Shown: piece after piece, positions 1 through 12,046 of the stretch | Position numbering within the stretch: position 1 is the first letter of the stretch | Layout of the letters: each line of letters starts with the position of its first letter | NCBI GenBank assembly: GCA_022414725.1 | Contig: CM039462.1 | Span: 72,377,671 to 72,441,670 of the forward strand | Direction: 5' to 3' | From: Microglena sp. YARC | Lineage: Eukaryota > Chlorophyta > Chlorophyceae > Chlamydomonadales > Chlamydomonadaceae | DNA length: 64,000 bases | Made by a program: the position numbers and the translations under genes | Notes under the pieces: model-generated | What the model was told of the DNA's origin: nothing | Database searches by the model: none | The model's input: the letters and a program-made list of their open reading frames with translations, nothing else

Positions 1-536
1 AGTGTGCTTGACAGAGAGATAGATAGCAACCTATCAATTTATCTATATAGAGAGGGCTGCCCCATGATCTGGTTGATTATCTGCTGAAGGGTGAGTGTGC
101 TTGACAGAGAGATAGATAGCAACCTATCTATCTATCTACCTATATAGAGAGGGCTGCCCCATGATCTGGTTGATTATCTGCTAAAGGGTGAGTGTGCTTG
201 ACAGAGAGATAGATAGCAACCTATAAATTTATCTATATAGAGAGGGCTGCCCCATGATCTGGTCGATTATCTGTCAAAGGGTGAGTGTGCTTGACAGAGA
301 GATAGATAGCAACCTATCTATCTATCTATATATATAGAGAGGGCTGCCCCATGATCTGGTTGATTATCTGCTAAAGGGTGAGTGTGCTTGACAGAGAGAT
401 AGATAGCAACCTATATATCTATCTATCTATGTAGGGAGGGCTGCCCCATGATCTGGTTGATTATCTGTCAAAGGTTGTGTGTGGACTGGACATGTGTGGG
501 CTTGACAGAGAGATAGATAGCAACCTAGTTGTGTAA
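1..536. repeat. Tandem repeat, ~95 bp unit
   Basis: About five and a half copies of a ~95 bp unit containing 'gcttgacagagagatagat' followed by 'gggctgccccatgatctgg'. Copies differ mainly in the length of a central (tatc)n tract. By position this should lie in a 3' intron or 3' region of the minus-strand EPL1 gene. The minus strand of each copy reads a short open stretch (TDNQPDHGAALP), so a copy of an exon edge is possible but unproven. Confidence 0.85.
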
Positions 537-548
537 CACCGTTCACCA

Positions 549-654
549 GAGAGAGAGAGAGGGAGGGGGGGAGGAAAAGAGAGAGGGGAGAGGGAGGGGG
601 GGAGAGAGAGGGGAGGGGGGAGGAGAGAGAGGGAGAGAGGGGGTTAGGAGGAAG

Positions 655-703
<49 letters not shown>
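549..703. repeat. (GA)n-rich low-complexity tract
   Basis: Purine-only GA/GGA microsatellite ending in a pure (GA)n run of roughly 45 bp. It produces long spurious Ser/Leu/Pro frames on the minus strand. Confidence 0.95.
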
Positions 704-708
<5 letters not shown>

Positions 709-760
709 CTTGGGCTTTGTGAATGTCAGTTTGTGTTGGCATGAGAATTTGAATTTGTTT

Positions 761-1230
761 GAGGATGTGTGTACAACAGGCGAGTCCCAACAAATAAGGC
801 ATAAGGTGGGCGGGGTAAGATATGTGGGATCGTGTTGTTGTTGTGTCGATTTGAGAATGTGAATCTGTTTTAGGATGTGAGCACAGAAGGCGAGTCCCAA
901 CAAATAAGGCCCAGAGAGGGGTGGGATAAGTTAGTGTGGGTAGGAACCGTCTTGCGGGTGTGTGGTTCAGAGCACTTGTGTGTGTATTTGTATGTGCATG
1001 TGTAACAAATATATGGCATGTGGAAGGCTGGGTAAGATAGTCTGGATCGTTGTCGTTGAATGTCGGTTTGTGTAGTGTAGCACGATAATGTAAATCCGTT
1101 TGCGGATGTGTGTACAACAAGTAAGTTCCAAAAAATGTGGCAACACATAATATAATATAATATAATATAATATAATATATATAAATATAAATATAATATA
1201 ATATAATATATCGGTGGGCAGGGTAAGCTA
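761..1230. repeat. Three ~120-230 bp repeats and an AT microsatellite
   Basis: The segment 'gaggatgtgtgtacaacagg' plus 'gagtcccaacaaataaggc' occurs near 763, 872 and 1105 with small changes, followed by (ataat)n at 1148-1210. It is probably intron of the EPL1 gene. I see no supported exon here. Confidence 0.7.
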
Positions 1231-1436
1231 AGTTGACATCGATTTGTGTTTGTGTGGTTCAGAGTAAATTTACGTGCACGTTTATGTGTGTTTGTGCGCG
1301 TGTGTATGTGCGTGTTAGTGTGTGCATTCGTATGCGAATGTCAGTCTGCATATGTGTGTGTATGTGCAATTGTGTATGTGTACGTGCATAGGTGGATGGA
1401 ATTGAGCATGCGTGTATGTGCGTATGTGTGCATGCT

Positions 1437-1640
1437 TCGGTCGGTCTTCCAGGTCTTGATATCATATTGCTGTTCCCTTCAAATAAGTCCCCCCCCCCCC
1501 CCCCCCCCCTCAGCCCCCCCAACCCCTGTGTGTGTGTGCGTACCATAGGTCGGTCTTCCAGGTCCTGATATCATATTACCGTTCTCTACAAAATAAGACC
1601 CCCCCCCCCCCCCCCCCCTCAACAACACAAACAACTCCCC
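1437..1640. repeat. Two copies of the EPL1 exon-11 3' edge with poly-C runs
   Basis: The block 'ggtcggtcttccaggtc' at 1684, which codes the end of exon 11 on the minus strand, recurs at 1438 and 1550. Each copy is followed by 'tgatatcatatt' and a 17-20 base C run. The copies therefore carry the exon edge and its donor region (minus strand) into the downstream intron. Confidence 0.75.
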
Positions 1641-1679
1641 CCCTGTGTGTGTGTGTGTGTGTGTGTTGTGTGCGCGTAC

Positions 1680-3168
1680 CACAGGTCGGTCTTCCAGGTC
1701 CTTAGGGATAAGTGACGTGTCTAGCACCATGGCCCAGGGCTCTGGCACAGGCATGCCGGGAGAGGGGTCGTGCGCGTGCTGCCACGAGCGCATGCGGCCT
1801 GGCAACATGGGCAGGCGCCCCATGGATAGCGCACCGACTATCTCCTCTTCCTTGGAGCTATTCAGAGGCTGCACTAGAGTACCTGGAGGGCGGGGTGGGG
1901 TGGGTGTGGAGGGGGTTTGGGACGGGGTGGGCTGGGTTGGAGGTTGTGGCGGGGTGAGGTTGTGGCGGGTGGGTTGGGGTTGGGTTGGGGTTGGGTTGGG
2001 TTGAAGTTGGGTTGGGTTGGGGGGTGGTTGAAGGCTGGGTTGGGTTGGGGGTTGGGTTGGGTGGGGGTTAGGCCGGCGGGGGGTTGGGGTTGGATTGGGG
2101 GTTGGGTTGAGGGGTGGGTCGGAAGTTGGGTCGGGGAAATATTAGTTGCTTTCTTAAAAAAGTAGACTTGGCGAAAGCTAAACAAACCAGGAAATAGAGG
2201 AAATATAGTACGGAGTTAAGCAAAGGGTGGGGAGGGGTTGGGGTTGGGTAGGATGGGGTGTGGTAGCGTGATAAGGGGTGTGGTGAGGTGTGGTGGGATG
2301 GGGTGGGGTAGGAAGGGGTTGGGTTTGGATAGGGTGAGGTGTAGTGTAGTGGCGTGAGCTGGGGTGGCCTGTGGTGTGGTGTAGGGTGGGAAGGGGTTGG
2401 GTTTGGGTAGGATGAGGTGTAGGGTGGGGTGGCGTGGGAATGGGTAATGTGTGGTGTGGTGGGATGGGATGTGGTGTGGTGTGGTGGAGGGTGGGAAGGG
2501 GTTGGGTTTGGGTAGGATGAGGTGAAGGGTGGGGTGGCGTGGGAAGGGGTAATGTGTGGTGTAGTGGGATGGGATGGGGTGTGGTGTGGTGGAGGGTGGG
2601 AAGGGGTTGGGTTTGGGTAGGATGAGGTGTAGGGTGGGGTGGCGTGGGAAGGGGTAATGTGTGGTGTGGTGGGATGGGATGGGGTGTGGTGGAGGGTGGG
2701 AAGGGGTTGGTTTGGGTAGGATGAGGTGTGGTGGGGAGGGGATGGTTGGGTAGGATGGGTTGGGTTTGGTGAAGGATGGGGTGAAGAATGGGGAGGGGTT
2801 GGGTTGGGTTGGGTTGGGCTGAGATGAGGTGAGGTGGCGTAAGACGAGGTGGCGTGTGGAGTGGTGGGGTGACGAGGGAAATTCAATCACCTTCCTCCTA
2901 GTCACTGTCTACTAGAGGCTCCATGTAGATGGGGTTCACTCGCATTAACATCAGCCTCCTGACACGCCCCAACCTAGATCAGCGCTGCCTCTTTGCATAT
3001 GAGATGATCAAGGATGCACTGGTCTCCTAAATCACACATATATACACTCCTAAATCACACATATATATATATATTATATATATATATATATATATAAAAG
3101 AAGCTTAACAAATATATACATCAAGGATGCACTGGTCTCCTAAATCACACATATAAACACTCCTAAAT

Positions 3169-3206
<38 letters not shown>

Positions 3207-6200
3207 CAAGCTTAACAAATGTATACAAACCCTGAACCCAGATATGTCATATTTTGATATATATATTGAGGTTAAACAAAGTATATTGGAAGTGCTGTAT
3301 TCGGCCTGCCCACCTTCCTCCTCGTCACTGTCTACTAGAGGTTCCATGTTGATGGGGTTCACGCGCGTCAACATCAGCCTCCCGCCGCGCCCCACCCTCC
3401 AACAGCGCTGCCTCTTGGCATACGGGATGGGCAAGGAGGCACTGCTCTCTTGGATGACACTTTGCAGCTGAGGCAGCTTGGGGTTGGGGTGCATGGCGAA
3501 GATGTACTCTAAGTCACCCTTCGCGGGGGGTGGCATGGGTAGCGTGGAGATGGCCTCAGCATTGACCTGGGAGATGAGATGAGATGAGATGAGATGAGAT
3601 GAGATGAGATGACATGAGATGAGATGAGAGGACAGATGCGATGAGATGAGAAGAGAGGACAGATAATATGACAGATGAGATGAGATGAGAGGACAGATGA
3701 GATGTGATAAGATAAGAGGACAAATGAGATAAGAGGACAGATAAGATGAGGTGAGAGATGGCCAGGGCATTCATCTGAGAGGGACAGGGAGAAAGATGGT
3801 GGCGGGAGGAAGTCATTCTTCAGGGAAAAGGCAGCTTGGGGTTGGGGTGCATGGCGAAGATGTACTCAGTTGCCCTTTGCGGGGGGTGGCATGGGTAGCG
3901 TGGAGATGGCCTCTGCATTGACCTGGTAGATGAGATGAGATGAGATGAGATGAGAGGACAGATGAGATGAGATGAGAGGACAGAAAAGATGACAGATGAG
4001 ATGAGATGAGATGAGATGAGAGGACAGATAAGATGAGATGAGAGATGGCCTCGTCATTCACCTGAGAGGGACAGAGAGAAAGCCATTAGCAGGAGGAACA
4101 TCTTCAGGAAACAAAGCAGGGGACGAGGGGTGTGTGTGGGGGGGGGAGGTAGGGGTTAGGACGTGGAGGGGGGCGTGGGGGATTACAGGGGGGAGGGTTT
4201 ACATGGTTCAGGGTAGGGGGGTTGGAGGAGGGGGGACTCAAGCCAAGCCAAGCCAAGCCAACTTCATCTGCGAGGGACAGAGAGAAAGCCTGTGGCAGGA
4301 GGAATCTCTTCAGGAAACAAAGCAGCTTGTGGTTGGCTTTTAGCTTTGTTGCTTTAGCTTACGTCGAGCAGCCAAATTGCTGGTTGGAGCTATGCGATCA
4401 TGTTCAAGCTTATGGTTGAGGAGCATGGCGAAAATGTGCGCAGACTGTCACCACCCCTTACACCCACCCACTGTCAGCACTCCGTACACCCACCCACCCA
4501 CCCACTGTCACCACCCCTTCCACCCACCCACGCACCACTGTCACCACCCCTTACACCCACCCACGCACCCACTGTCACCACCCCTTCCACCCACCCACGC
4601 ATCCCTTCCACCCACCCACGCACACATCTACTGTCACCACCCCTTCCACCTGCCCACGCACACATCCACTGTCACCACCCTTCCATGCACACCTCCTCAG
4701 CCGTAACAAGCAGCGATCGCTCCTTCTGCCTTCGTTTTCGCATCAAGTCAGGCTCCACTGTCACCACCCCTTCCACCCACCCACGCACCCCTGCCAACCC
4801 ACCCACGCACACACACACATCCACCGTCACCACCCTTCCATTCACACCTCCTCAGCCGTAACGAGCAGCGATCGCTCCTTCTGTCTTCGTTTGCGCAGCA
4901 GAGTGCGCATCAAGTGGGACTCCATGTCTGGAGGGTCCCCGTTGTTGCTGTCGTAGATGTCCACGAAAGATTGCAACCGCTCCTCTTCCTGCCAGTGGTG
5001 TATGCACTTGTGTGAGTGTGCATGTATGTATGTATGTATGTATGTATGTATGTATGTATGTGTGAGTGTGTATGCATGTCCGTATGTATGTATGTGTGAG
5101 TGCGTATGTATGTATGTATGTATGCATGTATGTATGTATGTATGTATGTAAGTATGTATGTATGTATGTATGTATGTATGTATGTATGTATGCATGTATG
5201 TATGTATGTATGTATGTATGTATGTATGTATGTATGTGTGAGTGCGTATGTATGTAAGCATGTACGTATGTATATATATACGTATGTATGTATGTGTGAG
5301 TGCGCATGTCTGTCTGTCTGTCTGTATGTGTGCGTGAGTGTGTATGTCTGTATGTAAGTACATATGAATGAATGCATGTATGTATCCGTGTGATGATAAC
5401 CTCAAATTCAACCTGCTGAACCCATGGTGCAGTGTCGATAAGACTGTTGTCTGCTGCGTGAGCCGGGACGCCATGGGCAGCAGGCGACTAGGAAAGGTCT
5501 TATCAACAAGAGCACTCCAGGATTCACCCATTTTTGTTTATGCGCACGTTTCACTACTCATAATGTGCTGTTTTGCCCGTTCAAATGTATGTATGTGTGT
5601 ATGAATGGATGCACCAGTACTAAGCCTTTGTGGCCATTGGCCTAACCTGTTCTGGGCTGGGTTACAGAACGGTTGACACCCCGGTTTGTACTATGATCCC
5701 AGTATGCTAATTGATGTATATACATATATATATACACATATATGTTTTCGATACAAACATAACCCCCCATGTGGCTCACCATGTGTTCTTTAGTGGATGC
5801 CAAGATCTCCTTCAACCCCTCGGTTGCACGTTTCTCTGCCAAGGCTCGCTCCGCAGGGGGCAGGTGGTGATTTGTGAGCTGAAGACGATGCACGTTCAAA
5901 TCGACCATCTGCACAACAAACGTGAGGACAGAGAGGAGAGGCAGTTGGACAGGTGGTGATTTGTGATCTGCACACGATGCAAGTTTAAATCCACCATCTG
6001 CACAACAAACATGAGGACACAGTGGAGAGGCAGTTGGACAGGTGGTGATTTGTGATCTGCACACGATGCAAGTTTAAATCCACCATCTGCACAACAAACA
6101 TGAGGACACAGTGGAGAGGCAGTTGGACAGGTGGTGATTTGTGATCTGCACACGATGCAAGTTCAAATCCACCATCTGCACAACAAACGTGAGGACAAAG

Positions 6201-9142
6201 TGGAGAGGCAGTTGGACAGGTGGTGATTTGTGATCTGCACACGATGCAAGTTTAAATCCACCATCTGCACAACCAACATGAGGACACAGTGGAGAGGCAG
6301 TTGGACAGGTGGTGATTTGTGATCTGCACACGATGCAAGTTCAAATCCACCATCTGCACAACAAACGTGAGGACACAGTGGAGAGGCAGTAGGACAGGTG
6401 GTGATTTGTGATCTGCACACGATGCAAGTTCAAATCCACCATCTGCACAACAAACGTGAGGACACAGTGGAGAGGCAGTTGGAAAGGGGGTTCTAGGTGA
6501 ACTGAGTGGTGAGGCAGTTGGACATGTGGTGAGTTGACAGATGAGTGGTGATGCAGTTGGACAGGTGGTGATTTATGAGATGCAGGCGATGCACTTTCGA
6601 ATCCACCATCTGCACAACAACAGTGAGGCCACAGTGGAGAGGCAGTTGGACAGGTGGTGATTTGAGAGATGAGTGGTGATGCAGTTGGACAGGTGGTGAT
6701 TTGAGAGATGCGTGGTGATGCAGTTGGACAGGTGGTCATGAATGAGCTGAAGATAATGCAAATTTAAACCCACCATCTGCCCAACCAAAGTGAGAAAACA
6801 ATGGAGAGGCAGTTGGATAGACAGATAGCATGACAGGGATGTAGCATGATATAGCATGACAGACAAATAGAATGGCAGACAAATAGCATGGCAGACAAAG
6901 AGCATGACAGGGAAACCCGTACCACCACCCTGCACCCCACCCCACAACACATACACAGGACATAGGACACAGGACACCGCACCACTTCCCTAGACAGCAA
7001 ACGTCTTCCTCTCAAATAGCAATATGTGTTACCAACACCAACACCACAAGCTGCTCCCATCAACACATCCCTACTTACATTGACAGCACACTTCTTCCTG
7101 TTGATTATCACCCCCCTGGACCCCACCCCACCCCACCCCTCAACACATACACAGGGCTCATCACCACTAACATTGACAGAACACTTCTTCCTCTTCAACA
7201 TTTATCTTACGCCGTAGGTTTAAATCAAATGAAGTATGAGACCTCCTCCCCTGGGCCCCACCCCACCCCTAAACACATATACAGGGCTTATCACCACTTA
7301 CATAGACAGCGTACTTCTTCCTCCTGATTATCACCCCCCCGGGCCCCACCCACCCCCTCAACACATACACAGGGCTCATCACCACTTACATTGACAGCAT
7401 ACTTCTTCCTCTTCAATATTCATCTTATGTTGTATGTTTAAACCTAATGAAGTATGAGAACCGCCACCCTGTGCCCCAACCCACCCCACCCTGCCCCTCA
7501 ACACATACACAGGACACATCAACACTTACATTAACAGCGCACTTCTTCCTCTCGCGCAGCATCAGGAGTTCAGCCAACTCCAAAGCGCTGATGAGGTTGT
7601 CGCGCACTTGCCGCATCTTCTCAAGGCATTCAATTCCGTTGTCACGGCGGCGGCGGGTGAGAGGGCGGTTCACCTTCTCACGCACCCTAAGTCATGGTTG
7701 GGTTGGATTGGATTTGTTTCTTTTGTTTTCTTTTGGTTTAAATTTGTTTGGTTTGGTTGCTTTTGTCGGGGTTGGGTTGGTTGGGTTGGGTTGGGTTGGG
7801 TTGGGTTGGATTGGGTTGGAATTTGTTATGGTTGGGTTGGATTTGTCATGGTTGAGTTGGTTTGGGTTGGGCTGCATTTGTCGTGGTTGGGTTGGGTTGG
7901 ATTTGTCATGATTGGGGTTGGGTTGGGTTGGGTTGGGTTGGATTTGTCATGGTTGGGTTGGGTTGGGTTGGGTTGGGTTGGGTTGGGTTGGGTTGGGTTG
8001 GGTTGGGTTGGGTTGGATTTGTCATGGTTGGGTTGGGTTGGGTTGGGTTGGGTTGGGTTAGGTTGGGTTGGGTTGGGTCGGGTTGGATTTGTCATGGTTG
8101 GGTTGGGTTGGGTTGGGTTGGGTTGGGTTGGGTTGGGTTGGGTTGGGTTGGTTGGGTTAGGTTGGGTTGGGTTGGGTTGGGTTGGGTTGGATTTGTCATG
8201 GTTGGGTTGGGTTGGGTTGGGTTGGGTTAGGTTAGGTTAGGTTAGGTTGGGTTGGGTTGGGTTGGGTTGGGTTGGGTTGGGTTGTGTTGGGTTGGGTTGG
8301 ATTTGTCATGGTTGGGTTGGATTTGTCGGAGTTAGGTTGGGTTGGGTTGGATTTGCCGAGGTTGGGTTGGGTTGAACTGAGTTGGGTTTGATTTGTCGGG
8401 ACCCACCCTTCCCTGCACCCAATGCCAACATACATACATACATACATACAAACAGAAGCGAAGAAGAGGGTGTGTGACAAGTAGCGATTAGTGCTGTACC
8501 TGCCCTGCACCCACCCTGCACTCCAATAACAACAATCAACCAAGGCACAGCAACCTACCTAAATGTGTTGAAAGGGTTGGTGTCGGTCACCAACACCGGC
8601 GCTTGCAATCGCCTCATGAGTGGCTTTCCCCATCGTTTTCGCTTAGCAGCCCAGTAATCATGCACAGCGGACAGGATCTGCATACAGGGGTGAGGGGGGT
8701 GGGTGGGCGGAGTGGGGTGAGATGGTATGCAAGGGGGTAAGGGGGGTGAGATAGTAGCAGGGGGATGAGGTGTGTGTGTGTGGGGGGGGGGGCGGGCATA
8801 TGGGAGGGCATCGCTTAGCAGCTCAGTAATCATGCACAGCAGGCAGGATCTGAATCTAGAGGTGAAAGGGTGGGTCAACGGGGTGAGGGGTGAGCATGAA
8901 AGGTGGGGGGTGGATTTGTGAGCTTGTGCGTGTGGGTGGGGAGGTGTGCGTGTGTGTTGGGGGGGGGGGGGGGCAGATTGGGAGTACCAAGGGCAGGCGG
9001 GTGGGATTTGTGTGCTTGTGTGTGTGAGTGAGTGAGGGGGGAAGGGGAGGGGGGGGGTATGTGAGGAGGCCCTGGGTGTGAGTGAGTGTGTGTGTGTCAG
9101 ATTAGAACACCAAGGACATTGTGGGGGGATTTGTGTGCTTGC

Positions 9143-9201
<59 letters not shown>

Positions 9202-12014
9202 GGGCATAATTCCAGGATTGAGATGGTGGTGGCGCTGATGGGGTGGTGAGATGGTATGCAGGGGGTAGGGTTGGTGGGGTGGACTATGGGGTGGGGCTGA
9301 GATGGTGGTGGTGCTGGGGGAGGGGGTGATATGGTATGCCAGTGGTAAGGGGAAGGGTGGGGGTGAGATGGTGGTGGTGCTGAGGAGGTGGTGGGATGGT
9401 ATGCAGGGGGAGATGGTGGTGGTGCTGAGGAGGAGGAGAAGAGACCTGTTCACCTCCACCCACAGCTTTCTTGATCACTGCACATACACACAGCCATCGG
9501 CTACCACCCGTAAACCCATCCACCCACACAGACCTACACAGACCCAGATACAGACACAGGCACCCAGGCATAGAACTACACAGACACAGGCACAGATCTA
9601 GACACAGACCCAGACCCAGACACAAGCTGACCTGCTCTCAGCCACCAACTGCTTTCTTGAGCACTGCACATACAAACAGCCTTCGGCTACCACTCCTAGA
9701 CCCATCAACCCACACAGACCGACACCCACACAGACACAGGTTGACCTGCTCTTGGCCACCGACTGCTTTCTTGATCACTGCACATACACACAGCCACCGG
9801 CTACCACCCGTAGACCAATCCACCCACACAGACCTAGACCCACACAGACACAGACCGACACCCACACCGACACAAGCTGACCTTCTCTTGGCCACCGACT
9901 GCTTTCTTGATCACTGCACATACACACAGCCACCGGCTACCACCCGTAGACCCATCCACCCACACAGACACAGACCGACACCCACACCGACACAAGCTGA
10001 CCTTCTCTCGGCCACCAACTGCTTTCTTGAGCACCGCACATACACACAGCCATCCGCTACAACCCGTAGACCCATCCACCCACACAGACCTAGACCCACA
10101 CAGACACAGACCGACACCCACACCGACACAAGCTGACCTTCTCTCATCCACCAACTGCTTTCTTGAGCACTGCACATACACACAGCCATCCGCTACAACC
10201 CGTAGACCCATCCACCCACACAGACCTAGACCCACGCAGACACAGACCGACACCCACACCGACACAAGCTGACCTTCTCTCGGCCACCAACTGCTTTCTT
10301 GAGCACTGCACATACACACAGCCATCCGCTACAACCCGTAGACCCATCCACCCACACAGACCTAGGCCCACGCAGACCTAGACCCACACAGACTGGCACC
10401 CAGACACCGACACAAGCTGTCCTGCTCTCGGCCACCAACTGCTCTCTTGAGCACTGCACATACACACAACCCGTAGACCCATCCACCCACACAGACCTAG
10501 ACCCACACAGACCTAGACCCACACAGACTGGCACCCAGACACCGACACAAGCTGACCTGCTCTCGGCCACCAACTGCTTTCTTGAGCACTGCACATACAC
10601 ACAACCCATAGACCCATCCACCCACACAGACCTAGACCCACACAGACCTAGACCCACACAGACTGGCACCCAGACACCGACACAAGCTGACCTGCTCTCG
10701 GCCACCAACTGCTTTCTTGAGCACTGCAATGGCTTCATCCTTGGGCAGGTGGTGCGTTGTGGATAGGGTAGAAGGAGTGTTACGCTCAGCTGCCGGGGTA
10801 CAGGCTGCTGCAAGTGCTTTCTCTGTCGCTTCAGAACAAGCCAGCTCCAACTTGCACAGCAGCTTCTCAAACCTAGGTGCAGGCCACAGGACAGGTGAAG
10901 GGGTGGGTTGGGGTGAGGGTAGGGGGTGGGGGTAGGGTGGGGGGTAGGGTTGAGTGGGGTGAAGGGGTGGAGGAGTGGGTTGGGTAGGAGGATGGGTAGG
11001 GTTAGGGGTAGGGTTAGGGGGGGGGAGGGGCATCTAGGGGGGCATCGCTTAGCAGCCCAGTAGCCATGCAAAGGTCTGAATCTAGAGGTGAGGGGGTGGG
11101 TCAAGCCAGCTCCAACTTGTACAACAGCTTCTCGAACCTAGGTGCAGGCCACAGGACAGTTTTTTGTGTTTATAATGCGGGGTACAGGCTGCCTCATGTG
11201 CTTTCTCTGCTGAGTCAGAACAAGCCTAGGATCCAGCAATGCTGAACCTAGGATTCGGCAATGCAGAACCTAGGATCCGGCAATTCAGAATCTAGGATCC
11301 AGCAATGCTGGGCTGTCCCATCCCAACCCTAACCCTCTCCTGTTGCCAACTTTTCTTACGCACCTAGCATCTGGCAATGCTGAACCTAGGATCTGGCAAT
11401 GCCAAACCTAGGATCCGGCAATGCTGGGCAGTTCCATCCCAACCCTAACCCTCTCCTGTTGCCAACTTTTCTTACGCACCTAGCATCCGGCAATGCTGGG
11501 CACCCAGAGCCTCGCCCATTGAACACAGCGAGCCAGTCCTCGTCCTCCTCGTCCATATCATACTCCACATAATCTTCCGTTACCCACCCTGTTCCGCCCT
11601 TACCCCGCAGGTATGTTTGAGGGATGTGGAACGTGGGCAGGTAGTCCCTTGTGTAGTCCGGCACCTTCAGAATTCACACGGAAAGGTCAGTCAAAGGTTG
11701 AGGATAATCAGTTGACTACAGAGGTGGTGATCAACACAGTGCTTGGTTGCATTTGGGGGATGTGGAACGTGGGCAGGTAGTCCCTTGTGTTTAGACAAAT
11801 AAATAGTACGCCTTATTACGAGGCGTGAGGCTGAGGGGGCCACCCTGTTTGCTTGCACTGGGGCCAGCCACCTGTGCAAGTTAAATAAATTGTATGTTTT
11901 ATTACAAGGCGTGAGGTTGAGAGGGCCAGCCCGTTTGCTTGCAACTGCAGTAAACCGTGTGGACTTTACTCATTCATTCAGGGGCATTACCACTTCACCT
12001 CTCATACGCAAATA

Positions 12015-12046
<32 letters not shown>

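Noticed and set aside
2068..2905. Pro/Ser/Thr/His frames of 230-270 codons on the minus strand
   Set aside because: Open in several frames at once because of GGTTGG/GGTGTGG repeats inside an EPL1 intron.
5381..5540. An additional EPL1 exon
   Set aside because: Open minus-strand frame but no border pair with matching phase; flanking exons 7 and 9 already join in phase, so it is left unannotated.
5896..6480. CRISPR-like regular repeats of 89 bp
   Set aside because: Units are contiguous with no unique spacers and match the EPL1 exon-7 start; the genome is eukaryotic.
7690..8400. (TTGGG)n as an interstitial telomere
   Set aside because: Lies between two EPL1 exons, includes 'ttggatttgtcatgg' interruptions, and is not the TTTAGGG type expected for green algae.
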